From: Chinchilla lanigera
Taxonomy: Eukaryota > Chordata > Mammalia > Rodentia > Chinchillidae
DNA: 64,000 nucleotides
NCBI RefSeq assembly: GCF_000276665.1
Contig: NW_004955435.1
Span: 2,144,892 to 2,208,891 of the forward strand
Direction of reading: 5' to 3'
The notes beneath the pieces were generated by a model that saw nothing but the letters and a program-made list of their open reading frames with translations, was not told where the DNA came from and did no database searches. This document shows positions 12,377 to 24,909 of this stretch, piece after piece (position 1 is the first letter of the stretch; each line of letters opens with the position of its first letter). The position numbers and the translations under genes are program-made.

Positions 12377-12612
12377 CCTGCTAAAAATTACTCCACTCTA
12401 TGTGCCTGAGCTTTTTCTGGGTTCTCTATTCTCTTAAATTAGCAGATGTATCTGTTTGTATTTCAATACCACAGTTTTCTGATTACTGTAGATTTGTAAT
12501 ATAATTTAAAATCAGAATGTGTGTTAGTTGAATTTATTTTTTTCCCTCAAGATTTCTCTGGTTATTCAGAATTTTTTGTAAGTTTTGCAATATAAATTTC
12601 AAGTTTTTTTTC
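12377..12612 (-). mobile_element. L1 ORF2 segment on the minus strand (right part of the 9000 element)
   Basis: The plus strand reads gggttctctattctcttaaa, then gattactgtagatttgtaat, the reversed ORF2 sequence normally directly adjacent to the part ending at 10217. The MaLR thus split one L1. Confidence 0.8.
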
Positions 12613-13033
12613 TATTTCTGTAAAAGATAGCACTCTTTAAGAAGTTTGAAAAAGAATAAACTAAGTGTAAAGTTAGTAGAAAGAACTAAAGATCAGAACA
12701 AAAATAAATTAAATAGAGATTTTAAAACAACAGAAAATGTCCACAAACCTAAAAATTGATATTTGAAGAGGCAAACTGGACAAACCTTTAGATACAATAA
12801 GAAAAAAGAAGATTCAAACATATTAAATCAGAAAAAAGAGGAGAAATTACAGCTGCTAGCAAAGAGATACACAGGGCTGCAAGAGACTACTATGAACAAT
12901 TAAATACCAACACATTAGATAACACAGAAAAATGGCTACATTTCTAGAAAAAATCATGAAGAGGAAATCTGAATAGAACAATAAAGAATAACAAGATTAT
13001 GTACATAATAAAAAATCTTCCTTTAAAAAAGCT

Positions 13034-13131
13034 TTGTTTTGTTTTTGTCTATGTTGTTGGTATTCTGCTGTTGTTCTTTTTCAAATTCTCTTTAAAATAA
13101 AAAAATAAATAACTCTGCACTCCCTAAAAAA
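13034..13131 (+). mobile_element. Short 5'-truncated L1 3' tail inserted in L1
   Basis: ttctctttaaaataaaaaaa is the L1 3' terminus also seen at 42060 and 55620. It is followed by an A-run and flanked by aaaaaagct on both sides, a likely target duplication. Confidence 0.65.
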
Positions 13132-13734
13132 AAAAAAAGCTCAGAATCAGATGTCTACACTGCTGAAATCTACTAAATACTTAAAAAGAAACTTGTAGAA
13201 ATCCTTCACTAACTCTTACAAAGCAAACTAAAGAAGAAAGAATATTCTTGAACTCATTTTACAAGTCAGGATTATTCTGATAGCAAAGCCAGTCAAGGAC
13301 TCTTAAAAAAAAGAAAATTATAGGCCAATGTCCCTGATAAATATAGATGTAAAAATCAACAAAGCAACAGCAACCCAAATTCAACACACATTAAAAAGAG
13401 CATTCACATAATCAAGGGGGATTTATCCCTTGACAGTAGGGATGATTCAGGAACTGCATGTGAAATTTAACACTCTTTCAAGATAAAAGCTCAACAAACT
13501 ACATATCAGATGCATGTGCCTTGATGTAATAAAGGCAGTCACACCTAATGGTAAAAAGTTGAAAGCTTGTTCTTCCTTGATGCAAAACAACGCAAAGACA
13601 ATGATGCTTCTTACTTCCATTCAGCTCAGTACTTGAAGTCCTGGCCAGAGTCATACGGCAAGAAAATGAAGCAGAGGACATCCAAAGCAGAAAAGACGTT
13701 AACGTGTCTCTATTTGCAGATGATACACTCTTTT

Positions 13735-14295
13735 CTTTTTTTTATAAAAAGAAATGAATGTGATTTTATTTAAGGCAATACTGGGCTCCTTCATGGATCA
13801 CCGCCTCAATATTTACACTGCTCCAAACCACTGGTTTCTATTACACTCACAAAGGGTTTCTTAAAAGACTATTGTTGAAAAATTTCAAAGTAGTAAATTC
13901 TTTATTCACATTTCATGAACTCATGCCAACTATATTCAACTAAACTCAATGGGGTGTGTGTAGGTAGAGGAAACTATTAAAGAATCTAATTTTGTATGGA
14001 TATACCACTCAAAAATCCCAAATGGAAAATTTATACAGCAGTGTTGATTCAATGCGCCTACTTTGTGAAGCAAAGTTTTGAGATAATCTTGAAAATAAAT
14101 GTTTTGCATAAAAATCATTGAGCAATGACATTGTCTAGATTTAGTTCAAAAGTTCTTAGTTTAAAAACAAGGTTTTAAATTTTTGATCATTTACTTAAAA
14201 ATTAAATTTTCAATTATAAACATGCCATTTAATAGTTTAAACTTATAGACTGCTGGCAGCAGCAAATATACCAAAAATATGTAGTGGACACAATC
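13735..14295 (-). pseudogene. Retrocopy-like insert of an mRNA 3' end (source gene not recognised)
   Basis: The segment interrupts L1 ORF2. On the minus strand it ends with ccttaaataaaatcacattc, then about 15 bases, then an A-rich run. That is a polyadenylation signal at normal distance from a poly(A) tail, which suggests reverse transcription of a processed transcript. Flanks gatacactctttt and acacaatctt may be a decayed target duplication. I found no coding region that I can name, so it may be 3' UTR only. A 60-codon open frame at 13936-14118 has no family match that I know. Confidence 0.5.
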
Positions 14296-14644
14296 TTACA
14301 TGTATAAAATCCTAAAAACTCCTCCAAAAATAAAAAAAAAATCAATAAATTTCTATGACATAAAATTAACATAAAATCAGCAGTGTTTTGATATACTAAC
14401 AGCAAACTATCAGGAAATGAAATCAGAAAAGCAATCTTATTTACAACAGCTTAAATAGGAATGAATTTAAAGTGGCAAAACATCTGTACATTGAAAACTA
14501 CAGAACATTGATGAAAGAAAGTAAAGAATACACAAATAAATGGAAAGATGCCACGTACTCAAGGATTGTAAGGACTGATATTGTTAAAATGTCCCTATTA
14601 CCCTAAGAAATATACAGATTCATACAATTTGCATTTTAAAAAAT

Positions 14645-16235
14645 TCACTGGAGGGGCTTTCCAGGAAGAGCAACAGGCCACTGACTGTCCTCTCCACCCA
14701 GCTGTGCCACAGGAGCCGTCCGGCGGCAGGGCCCTGTCTGTGGGTCCTGGCGAGCATCCTGGGCACTGCAGGAAAGAAGAACAACGCAGAGCAGTGAGCG
14801 CCAGTAGCTCGGCTTCTCCAGCTAGGTGTCCGAAGTATGGAGGACACACGGTGGGAGAGGAACTGAGGTGAGTGGAGGGTAGGACCTGACAGAGGAAAAG
14901 AAAACAGGACTGCGCAGTACTGTAACTGATTACCCCAGAATCGAGGCCATAGGGGCAATCCTGACTCAGTGGACAGTTTAAGCCGGTGACCTTGTCTGCT
15001 GAATGCACCCTCACACCCAGGGAGCGGGACAGCAACAGTGCCTAAGCCAAGAGCGCAGCCTGAATCAGACTGCAAAAACGCCTGCAACCTGCCAGAAAGT
15101 GTCCTGCCTCTGAGTTAACCCCGAGTTTGGCAGTGAAGGGATCAGAGAGTCACTGGGGCAGGAGGGCTGAGATTCTATGCCAGAGAAACCACGCGGGAAT
15201 CAGTATACAAGGCCTCCCTGGAATGCCTCGTCCGTGTTCCCACGGGACATTGGCTCTGATTTAATAGGTGATTCGGTTCTCTTCTTCATCATCTCAGCTC
15301 TTCACCTAGATTCTTCACCTCACACCCCTGAGATAATACTATTACATATATTGTTATTCTTTTTTCTAAACGTGTAAACACCACCTCCCAAGTTTTTAAA
15401 TGTATCATAGTGAGCCCTCATAGCCACTCAAATCTTCACTAGCATAATTCCTTGACTCTCCCCATTGTAAGCCTTTGGCCTTTTCATATCGTGCCTAGCT
15501 CACTGTCCTTCCCATAAGCAATTTTTCATAAGCACACAGCTGTCCTCAATCACAGAGTGAATCTCCTTTTCCCCTTATCTCACCCTTGCCCACAGACAAT
15601 ATCCTCTGGAAATTCTCAATACTAAACCTTCAACTGAAAGTCCTCCAGTAAAATCTTTTGGAAAACCGTATCAATCTTTTCTTTTCATCTCCCACTGGTC
15701 TCCCTTTCAGACCTCTCCCTTAGTGCCGAAGCTACTCATCCAACACCCCCATTCTCCCCACCCCGCCTCACCTACCTCACTGCAGAGTGACCACAAACAC
15801 TAACCCGTCAGAGTGCGGACAAAGAGCAGACAAAGGAGGACAGCGACCGCATGACTAGCAGAGAGAAGTGCTGAGAGACTGAATCTGTGGATGCTGTTAT
15901 AAACAGAAGGAATTCCTTCAGCAAAACAAGGGACAGAGACTAAACCACTTAAATAACAGAGTAAATACTAGCCCAGGACACACAAAGATGAAAATGACTC
16001 ATGGGGAGGCAACACGCTAATAAGCCACAAACTCTCCTCACTTCTGTAGTCCCCAATGTGCAAAACCCCCACCAAAGGGGAGGAAAAAGGAGGGGGACAC
16101 ATAATTTAAAAAGAAATGTAAGTAGGAGAATGGGAAACCAGGAAAAATAGATGTCCTACTCCAGCCCCAACTCCCCCAACGCAGAGCAAGGTCACAAAAG
16201 GAGAAGAAAACAGACACCAGATGGCAGAGATCGAT
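14645..16235 (+). mobile_element. L1 5' UTR (GC-richer region)
   Basis: GC-rich, open-frame-rich start, then a C/T-rich middle (15640-15780) and a purine-rich stretch just before ORF1. This is L1 5' UTR character, and it leads directly into ORF1-like sequence. The exact 5' end is not defined. Overlapping 145- and 155-codon open frames on the minus strand (14598-15087) look like chance frames. Confidence 0.65.
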
Positions 16236-17640
16236 GAAAAGTTCTCAGGAAGGATGAATAAAGTAGATGAATTCACAAAGAAAATAACTCAAAAGTTTAC
16301 AGCAATTACACTTAATATGCCCATGGTGAATTTTGGCAACATAGGTAAAAAGCTGGATGAATTAACCAAAATGTTCAAATTTGAATGAAAGATTCAACAA
16401 AGATATGGAATCCTCAACAAGATGTCAAGTTGAAATACCTCAAATAAAAAGCAGTATAGAATTCATATACTGCGGTGATGACCAACATGAAAAACAAGTG
16501 ACTGATATTGAGAACAAAATAATGAATTAAGATAAAGAGCTAAAGCAGACACAAAGAAACTACGAGAATGAGAGCACTATGCAGCAGCTAGTGGGTGACG
16601 ACAAGAAGACAAATCCAAGGTTAAGCAGAATTAAAGGAGATCTAGACAATCGCACAGATGGATTCTACAGCATGCTTGCAAAAATTATGCAAGAAAATTT
16701 CCAAAACATAAGAAAAGATTTTAAAATACAAATAAGCAATGCTTATAGAACACCAAATAACTATGATGAAAGGAAAAGCTCTCTAAGGCAAATCCTGATT
16801 TAATTTACAGATATCCAGCAGCAAAACAAAACAACACAACCAAAACCCCAGAATTTTAAAGGCAGCCAGAGAAAAAGAAAAAATCACACACAAAGTTAAA
16901 CCAATTAGAATCACAGCAGACTCTTCAGTACAAACATTAAAGGCCAGAAGAACTCAGGGTGATGTATTTCCAGCCCTAAAAGCAAATAACTTTCAACCCA
17001 GATGAATTTACCCAGCAAAGCTATCCTTCTAAATAGATGGAGAAATAAGGTTTTTTATGAAAAAGACAGTCTCAGAGGATAAGAGTGCAAAACAGCTTAG
17101 GGAAAATACTCAAGAACAGTCTTGACAGAAACAACCTCTAAAAACACACAGAAAACCAGTGAGGTCAATGGAATAAACAGCAACAAAAAAAAAAGACCAG
17201 AAAGGAAAATAAATGATTACCAACAGATAAAGAAGGCAATGATAGTAGATAACCTACATATCTATGCAAGACATCTAAATACTAGCAGCCTCAACTCCCC
17301 AACCAAGAGACGCAGACTGGCACACTGGATCAAAAAAACAGAATCCAAAAATCTGTTTTATTCAAGAAACTCATCTAATCCAAAAAAAAAAAGAAAAAAG
17401 AAAAGATATTCATAGTCTAAAACTTAAAGGATAGAAGCAACATTTTATGCACCAGGACCCTGGAAACAAGCAAGTGTAGCAATTCTAGCATCAGACACAT
17501 AAATTTCAAGATAAAACTGATTAGAAGTGACAAAGAAGGTCACTACATACTAATTAAAGGAACAGTCCAACAAGAAGAGATCACATTGAGAAATACATGT
17601 GCCCCAAGACTGGAGCGCCTATCCCCATAAAAATCCGTCA
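16236..17640 (+). mobile_element. L1 ORF1 and start of ORF2 (endonuclease), broken
   Basis: 16240-16560 is a coiled-coil-rich ORF1 amino part with stops. 16579-16803 reads ENFQNIRKDFKIQISNAYRT, the ORF1p RRM/CTD junction. 16900-17060 resembles the ORF1p C-terminal domain. At 17290-17350 LNSPTKRRRLAHWIKKTES matches the start of the ORF2 endonuclease domain. 17460-17610 continues as SDKEGHY-like endonuclease sequence. The element stops at about 17640. ORF1p is an RNA-binding chaperone; ORF2p is the endonuclease and reverse transcriptase. It is non-functional. Confidence 0.82.
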
Positions 17641-17644
17641 AAGA

Positions 17645-19150
17645 GCAGGGGTCCATTCTGAAATCCATCTCATAACCCGTTTACATCTTTCTAAACCACG
17701 CATTACTTTGTGCCCGTGAAAATAAGTTCAGGTCACGTTCACGCCCGGTACTTGTTAGCTTTTGGATTCATTTTGAAGAAATCGGTCCCTACCCCTCTTT
17801 CCTTCCTGATGTCCAGAGGTAAATTCTGTTATGATTTCCTTTCTTTTAAGGAACTTTCACCAATCATTTTTAGTTAAAGTCTCTTGGCAATAAATTCTTT
17901 TCATTTTTCCTTAGCTGGGAAGGTCTTGGGTTTCCTTCATGCCTAAAGAAATAGCATTCGTCATTGACATTTATTTTACTTCAGCACTTAAAAATGTGTT
18001 TCCCCTTCCTTTGGGACTGCAGAGTTGCTGATGAGATTTCCACTGTTCATGGAATGTTTGCCCCTTAGGTAAACCATCCTTTCTCTTTTGCTGCTTTCAA
18101 GGTCTCCTCTGTTTTCAGGTTCCAGCAGTTTGACTCTAACTGTATGCTGGTCAGGATCTCTTTGGGTCTGTCCCGTGTGAGGGTCCCTTGGTTTCTGGAA
18201 TCTGTAGGTTTTTGTCTTTTGAAACCAATGAGAGTTTTCAGCCACCGATCCCTTTCCTCCCCACCTTCACTCACAAGGCCTCCGCAGCTCAGCCAATTTG
18301 AATGCTGCGGTTTTCCTTGCGGGCTCGCATCTCCCCACGGCTGTTCACTCTTCTCTCCTAGTGCTCAGACGGGCTGATTTCTATTGCTCTGTTTTCCAGT
18401 TCACTGATTCTCCCTTCCCTTCCTTCCGTCCTGCTGTTCATCACAACTGAGCTTTGCATTTCAGTTACTGAATTTTTGTAGACCTAAAATTTCCACTTAT
18501 CTTTATTTAAATTTTCTATTTTTTGTTGAAAGATTTTTAAACAAAAATTAGTTTCAAGCATGTGTGCAATTAGTTATAAATACAAGTTGATTGTATCCTC
18601 TCTTACATCTCTGTCAGGTTACTGAAGTTTTGCAGTCATTTTGGTATTAATAACTATTGATTTGAATTGGATGTCTTTCTGTATAAAAATGGTTTTTGAT
18701 TGAAATTCTGACATTTGGTGTGTTAAGAGACTCTTGATCTCATTTAAACTTACTTTTCAGCTGGCTTTCCTCGACATTATCTGGCAGGGAAGGGAAGGAT
18801 GCCGCCCTGATAGAACCGAGGCCTTCTTGACTTCTTCCCATGGGGCGAGACTCCAGTTCTGACTGGAGGAGGATGGAAGCAAGCCTCCAGAGACACCACC
18901 CTGGCTGGGAGGGGCAGCAATGTGCTGCTGCAACCCTCCGCTTGGCCTTCACTGATGCCACGGGGAGGAGGAAAGCACAGTAATCTTATTCAACACAAAA
19001 ATTATGAAAGCCCTAACACCCTCCTACATCTGCTCTGCACCATCTCAGAGGGGAAGGGACACCTCATGACTCACCAGGACAGAAGGTCACCCTTCCTGCA
19101 TGTACGGAAGATGCCGCCCAGTGGAGATGCAGGGCTGCATGGTGAGTGAG
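17645..19150 (-). mobile_element. Ancient L1 (L1M-type) 5' region on the minus strand
   Basis: The plus strand shows the familiar reversed order: a ttagctgggaaggtcttggg stretch, ggactgcagagttgctgatg, ctttcaaggtctcctctgtt, gaatctgtaggtttttgtct, then ttccagttcactgattctcc and cagctggctttcctcgacat. This order is that of an old mammalian L1 5' UTR read backwards. The right end is approximate. Confidence 0.7.
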
Positions 19151-20160
19151 GAGACCCCCACACTAGGGTAGCCTACTTGTACTTTGTATAGATGGCTGTA
19201 GGGGTGAAGTTTCTATCCATGATGTTGGCTGAGATGTAACAAAGATTGTCCAAAAGTTGACTGTCTTGCTAGAGCGTTTTCTTTCTGGGTCTTTAGCAGA
19301 GAGGAGAGAATTACTTTTTAATCTGTACCTGTTGTTTCTAGGTTGCTAGCCTACTTTGACTCCAAGTATGGGATAGACGAGGAAGCAAACAAATTAAAAA
19401 ACTGACCGCTGCATATATGCAATATATACATCTCCCTATATGTTAATAAATATTTCATGATGCGATGTTAATTCTGACCATTAAATTAACAGTAAAACAT
19501 ATTTGCAGATTACTGTTTCTTTAGCCAGAGGACATAAGTGATTGTAAACACCCTGCATTCAATTACCATCAATACTTTGCAGTGAGAAGTCACATTAATG
19601 GGGTATTACTTGAGAGTTTGCGGTCTTGCAGTTACGTACAAAAATGTATCCTTGTGTCAGTCAGAACCAAAGCCCAGCATGCACATCGGGCTCATCAGAG
19701 AAATGCTTCTATGCTGAAATGTGCCAACAGTACTAGACACATGTTGAGGAACATTATGAAAGAACAAGTGTACAAATAATAAAAATTATGCAGTGTGTAC
19801 TATTTCTGGAGGTGCAATGAAGAGTAGAATTTACCACATCTAAAGCATTGTCTTTGTAAAGACAATGATAGAATTTTGTTCAGTTTTGTACTACAAGAAG
19901 GGGAACAATCAATATATTTTTATATTTTAAAGTTAAAAAGCCAATAATGTTTTCTCTCTCTGCCAGGAAGTCCCAAGTCAAATTTGGTCATCTCAGTCCC
20001 TCATGATGCTGATCATGTACTGAGCTTATCTTTGATTTGATGTTTTTTCCAATGGATGTTTTACTTTTACTTGGGTTTTCTCATGTATCTGGATTTTTTT
20101 CCAAGTAGTACAGTATGTATTTGGCACAGACAGAAAATTAGGGCCCAGAACTCCCCAAAA
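19150..20160. other. Unassigned intronic sequence
   Basis: No gene or repeat recognised. A perfect-looking inverted pair gcattgtctttgtaaag/acaatg lies near 19846-19870 but is too short to interpret. Confidence 0.5.
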
Positions 20161-20930
20161 GTTACTTCAAATTTTTATTTTCTCTTTCTTTCACCTTTCA
20201 CAGCTGCAGCTACCCCAAAGGCCTTGTGTCCGGACATATGAAGTCCCTGGGAGACATTGCTTGGGGTGCAGTGCAGGTGGCTGGCAGGTCCATGCCAGGT
20301 GACTCCATCCCACAACCTCTCTGGGTGACGTTGCCCCTCTGCAGCTATCTTCCACTGGGTCCATGAATAGCCTCCCGCACCCGCGACTAAACAGAAAATC
20401 CACGGTTAACTAGCAGAATGTTGTACATGAGCACGTCCCTTTGGTCCATAGAGATAACCTCCCTTACAGCCTTAAGGGTGGAGGATACACTGTTCCTCCT
20501 TATGCTGCTGTGTAAGTCGTCAGGCTTCTTTTGGATGGTACGTTTTGCCTGTTCATGCCATCTATGTTGAATAGCACAAGCTGAACTGGTACACTGACAG
20601 ATGGTGATGATAAACACTGCTGTCACAGAAAAAAGCCAGCAACCAGGTCTGGTAACACTGACAGTAGCCAGCAACCAAAGAACAGGAGAGTGAAAATGGA
20701 GAATTTCCCTGGAGCTGCCATCACTGGAAATGTTCCTGAGGTCTGTCAATAGCTACTAGACCCAGGAGGTGACAGATGTATAACAATACACATCCACCTT
20801 TATAGTATCACTCAGAGCCCATAGCCCTGACATTCAAAACTTAAGGCTGTTGACATTAAAAGAGCTGCACTTTGCCTATTCCTGACTGCTGTCCAAACTG
20901 AGGAAAAGAACCCTCACCCAACTGGAAATA
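20160..20930 (-). other. Unidentified segment with a 121-codon open frame
   Basis: On the minus strand 20387-20752 is open. It has no ATG near its start; TTG at 20749 is the first listed codon. The predicted chain has one hydrophobic stretch (WLFSVTAVFIITICQC), then a basic, polar tail. About 200 bp downstream is an aataaa near 20180. It resembles a single-pass membrane protein or a retrocopy, but I do not recognise it. It may equally be a chance frame. Confidence 0.25.
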
Positions 20931-21011
20931 GCACCCGCTGTCATTTCTTTTAGAGATAGATGTGTGAATGAACATATTTAAAAAACAAAGAGTGCTTGTA
21001 GGCTCCCCCTA

Positions 21012-21920
<909 letters not shown>

Positions 21921-21932
21921 AGGATCAAATTT

Positions 21933-21962
21933 TCTCTCTCTCTCTATGTATCTATCTATCTG

Positions 21963-22008
<46 letters not shown>

Positions 22009-22016
22009 CATCTATA
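21933..22016. repeat. (CT)n then (TCTA)n microsatellite
   Basis: A short CT run followed by about 16 tetranucleotide units (tatc/tcta) with one tgtc variant. It directly precedes the B1 SINE. Confidence 0.95.
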
Positions 22017-22017
22017 C

Positions 22018-22194
22018 GCCAGGCATGGTAGTGCATGCCTGTAATCCCAGTACTCAGGAGGCTGAGGCTGGAGGATTATTGAGAGTTCGAGACCAGCCTG
22101 GGCTACAAAGTGAGCTCAAGGCCAGCCTAAACTGCATAGTGAAATTCTGCTCAAAGACAAACAAACAAACAAACAAACAAACAAACACAAAAAC
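22018..22194 (+). mobile_element. B1 SINE with (CAAA)n tail
   Basis: Starts gccaggcatggtagtgcatg and contains cctgtaatcccagtactcag, aggctgaggctggaggatta, and gagttcgagaccagcctggg. This is the 7SL-derived rodent B1 body with internal Pol III promoter boxes. It has a second cagcct-type copy (ctcaaggccagcctaaactg), an internal duplication. The tail is acaaacaaac repeats. Confidence 0.95.
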
Positions 22195-22205
22195 CCTCTC
22201 TTTAT

Positions 22206-22232
22206 ATAGATAGATAGATAGATAGATATAGA
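22206..22232. repeat. (TAGA)n microsatellite
   Basis: About six tagata units right after the B1 tail, reverse complementary to the array in front of the B1. Confidence 0.9.
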
Positions 22233-22239
22233 CATTCAA

Positions 22240-24385
22240 TTAGCCAGACACTGTGAATATATCATCCCCTAAGCTCTTAAAAACATAGGTGGGCAGAACA
22301 CTGGTAGTTTTAAGCATGCACATACTGTACTAAAGCTCCTTTAGATCCTGAGACTCTCAAGTGTTAAATACCCCGGAGAAAATTAATGCTTTTACAACAG
22401 AGTAATGTAAGTTGACTTTCCTGTTGTTCATTCAAAAGTCAGCAGTTCTTTAAAGGTATGTTTAAATTAAAGACAGCTCTACTTGTACAACAATTCGACA
22501 TTATCCTAAGTCAGGCCCCAACAAAAAACACATGTATCAGGTCCAGCCCCTTTTAGCATTTCACCATCATTTTCACAAGCACAGTCAGTATTATTAATAC
22601 ATACAGATCCACACTCTCATTTCCAGAAAGCACACAGACTAATTAGAGTGTATGTGTCTTGAAACCGATATCTTTCAACTTGGAAGGGATGCAGCCTCCA
22701 CAGTTCCAGCTGCTATACTACGTTCTAGAGAAAGCAAAACTATGGAGGCGGTGAACAGGGAAGAGCGGAGGAGTAGGCAGAGCAATGAAAGTACTGTAAA
22801 GGTAGATGCATGATGCTGCACATCTGTCTTAATTCATACAAAGTACAACACCAAGAGTGAAATCTGACAACAGTAAACTTTGGGTGTGTCAGTTTAGGCT
22901 CATCAATTTTAACAAATATATTACTGTGGAGAAGTTGTTAATAATGAGAGAGACTATGTGCCCCAGGGCAGCTGGTATGTGGAAACGCTTCGTACTCCCC
23001 TCAATTTTTCTGGGAACCTAAGGCTTCTCTAAAAAGATACATTAGAAAAGGACCTCAGTGACATTCTTTTTCATCTTGTCCATATCCACTTCAGATAGAA
23101 CAAAAAGCATGCATAATAGATGCTTCGGAACTCAACACAAAGCTTGTTGCTCTTACACTAAGGAAAAAAAAACCTTTATTTATTAGTATTTCTCAAGAGT
23201 ATTCAAAGCTGGCACTTTAGAATACAAAGTATTAAATTAAAGAAAATTAGAAACTGGACGTCAAGACTTACTTTTTATATAAAACTATTTACCAATAATT
23301 TCTGTATAGTCTTCATGTTTGAATCATAAAAAGCCAAAGATACTGAAGAGGAGAATTTCTATTAAGAATACATATATACATCATAGATACACAACTACAG
23401 CTACATTAAAAGAAATCCAAATGAGAATAAAATTTAAAGAAAAGCATTTTTACAGAAACCTAAAACTTAAACCTTCACACAGATATATACCTATCTCTGC
23501 ACAATATAACTGACATGTTCAACACATATTAAGCTAAGGGATTCTTTATATACATGTCGCTTTGAAGTAATAAAGAAATATTGGAATCCCCCCTCATTTA
23601 GTTGACCCAAGAGACTAAAGAAAATTTGAACTAAGTAGATAAATAATTTATTTCTAACTGCACTGTTAGAAGACTATCATTAACACTAAGGGGTAAAATT
23701 TCAAAGTGGTATACAGGGATTTGGCCGCACATTCCAATTGATATTAATGGACATCAAATGGCAAAATCCCAGGACACAGCTTTGAACATTTAACCAGTTA
23801 TATTTAAAGGGCAACATTATTACACAGGTGTAAAAAACATCAGCAAATCTTCACTGGCCTTTAAGGATGTTTAATTAGGTCAATACGACATTTTCTAGTC
23901 TGCATTTTTCTTCCTTTTCTGAAACTTTTCTAATCTACCTAATGAACATAAAAACCTTTCAAACTAATAAAGGAATCTTTTAAAAAATTAAGGGTAATTA
24001 TAGTTTCAGAGAAAATACGATCTAAAAATGAAGAAATGTATCCTTCTGTTGCTGGGCAATACTAAATTTTTAAAGTAAGCTTTTATTTCCACCATAAACT
24101 TCATTTGATTTTTAAAAGTAACTCAACTGATTTAATATGACACTAATCTACCTGTTCTCTGCATGTTTATGGTAAAATAGACTTTATAAATGACATTCAT
24201 TCACCAGGAATAATTTCTGGAAGGAAACTGAAGGTGTAGAAAAAGATCTTTAAAAATTGTAATATAGAAATTTCTTTTTAGATTTAAGACTCCAGAGATG
24301 AAGGAATAGTAAGTTCAATATAAAATAAAACCTTTAGTCTGCAGGAAATACATACGAAAGTATAATACAGACTTGTACATAAGCC
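22240..24385. other. Unassigned intronic sequence
   Basis: AT-rich and without recognisable gene or repeat. Short A-runs only. Confidence 0.5.
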
Positions 24386-24389
24386 AATT

Positions 24390-24905
24390 AGATTGCAGAG
24401 AGACTTCCAGAACCACAGGAGTAGGAGACCAGAAGGAAGTCAGTTTGAGGGGTTTAGAAATGTAAGTTTAGGCTCCTCCTTTACGGAAAGAACAGGTTTT
24501 CAATCACGACACTGAAATCCTATAAGGTTAAATGAACTGATAGGTACTGGGCAGTTTAATCTCTCGTCTATGTGGGAAGGGGGCCAATGAACCCGTTAGG
24601 AAATTCAGTTACATCAAACCATTCTGCTTCAGCTGTGTGGAACCCTCCAATAAAAACCAAGCCATTTTAGGTCCCACCTTTGGAACAAACTGCAGCTTCC
24701 ACCTGTGAACTGGAACTCTGAGTTGCAACACTGCTGCTGCCATGAGCTACGGCTGAAAATACTGCGGCCCTCCAGCAGTCGGTGGTGGTGTAGACTGAAC
24801 TAGAACTTCTGGTCTGTAATCATTCTGGGCCCTTCAAGCAGTCAAAACCTAAGTATCAAATCAGTGTACTGAAGTCACAGATCTTTAATAAACTGCATAC
24901 AACTC
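24390..24905 (+). mobile_element. Possible LTR remnant
   Basis: A GC-richer island in an AT-rich intron: ctccaataaaaaccaagcc near 24646, ctgtgaactggaactctgag near 24703, ctgctgctgccatgagctac near 24731, and an aataaa near 24888. The order resembles retroviral LTR U3-R sequence, but I cannot name a family or define ends. Confidence 0.3.
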
Positions 24906-24909
24906 TTTT

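Larger units (their letters stand above)
12613..14640 (+). mobile_element. L1 ORF2 (reverse transcriptase region), plus strand, with two insertions
   Basis: Decayed ORF2 sequence. Landmarks are aacagaaaatgtccacaaac near 12730, gccaatgtccctgataaata near 13325, and the reverse transcriptase motif region tatttgcagatgatacactc near 13712, which reads FADD-like. It continues after the insert at 13735-14295 with tataaaatcctaaaaactcc and ends near 14640. Many stops and indels are present. Confidence 0.82.

Noticed and set aside
14598..15087. Two overlapping minus-strand frames of 145 and 155 codons
   Set aside because: They lie in a GC-rich L1 5' UTR, overlap each other in different frames and have no domain; chance frames.
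21950..22232. CRISPR-like repeat array
   Set aside because: Simple tetranucleotide microsatellites in a mammalian genome, with no spacers.
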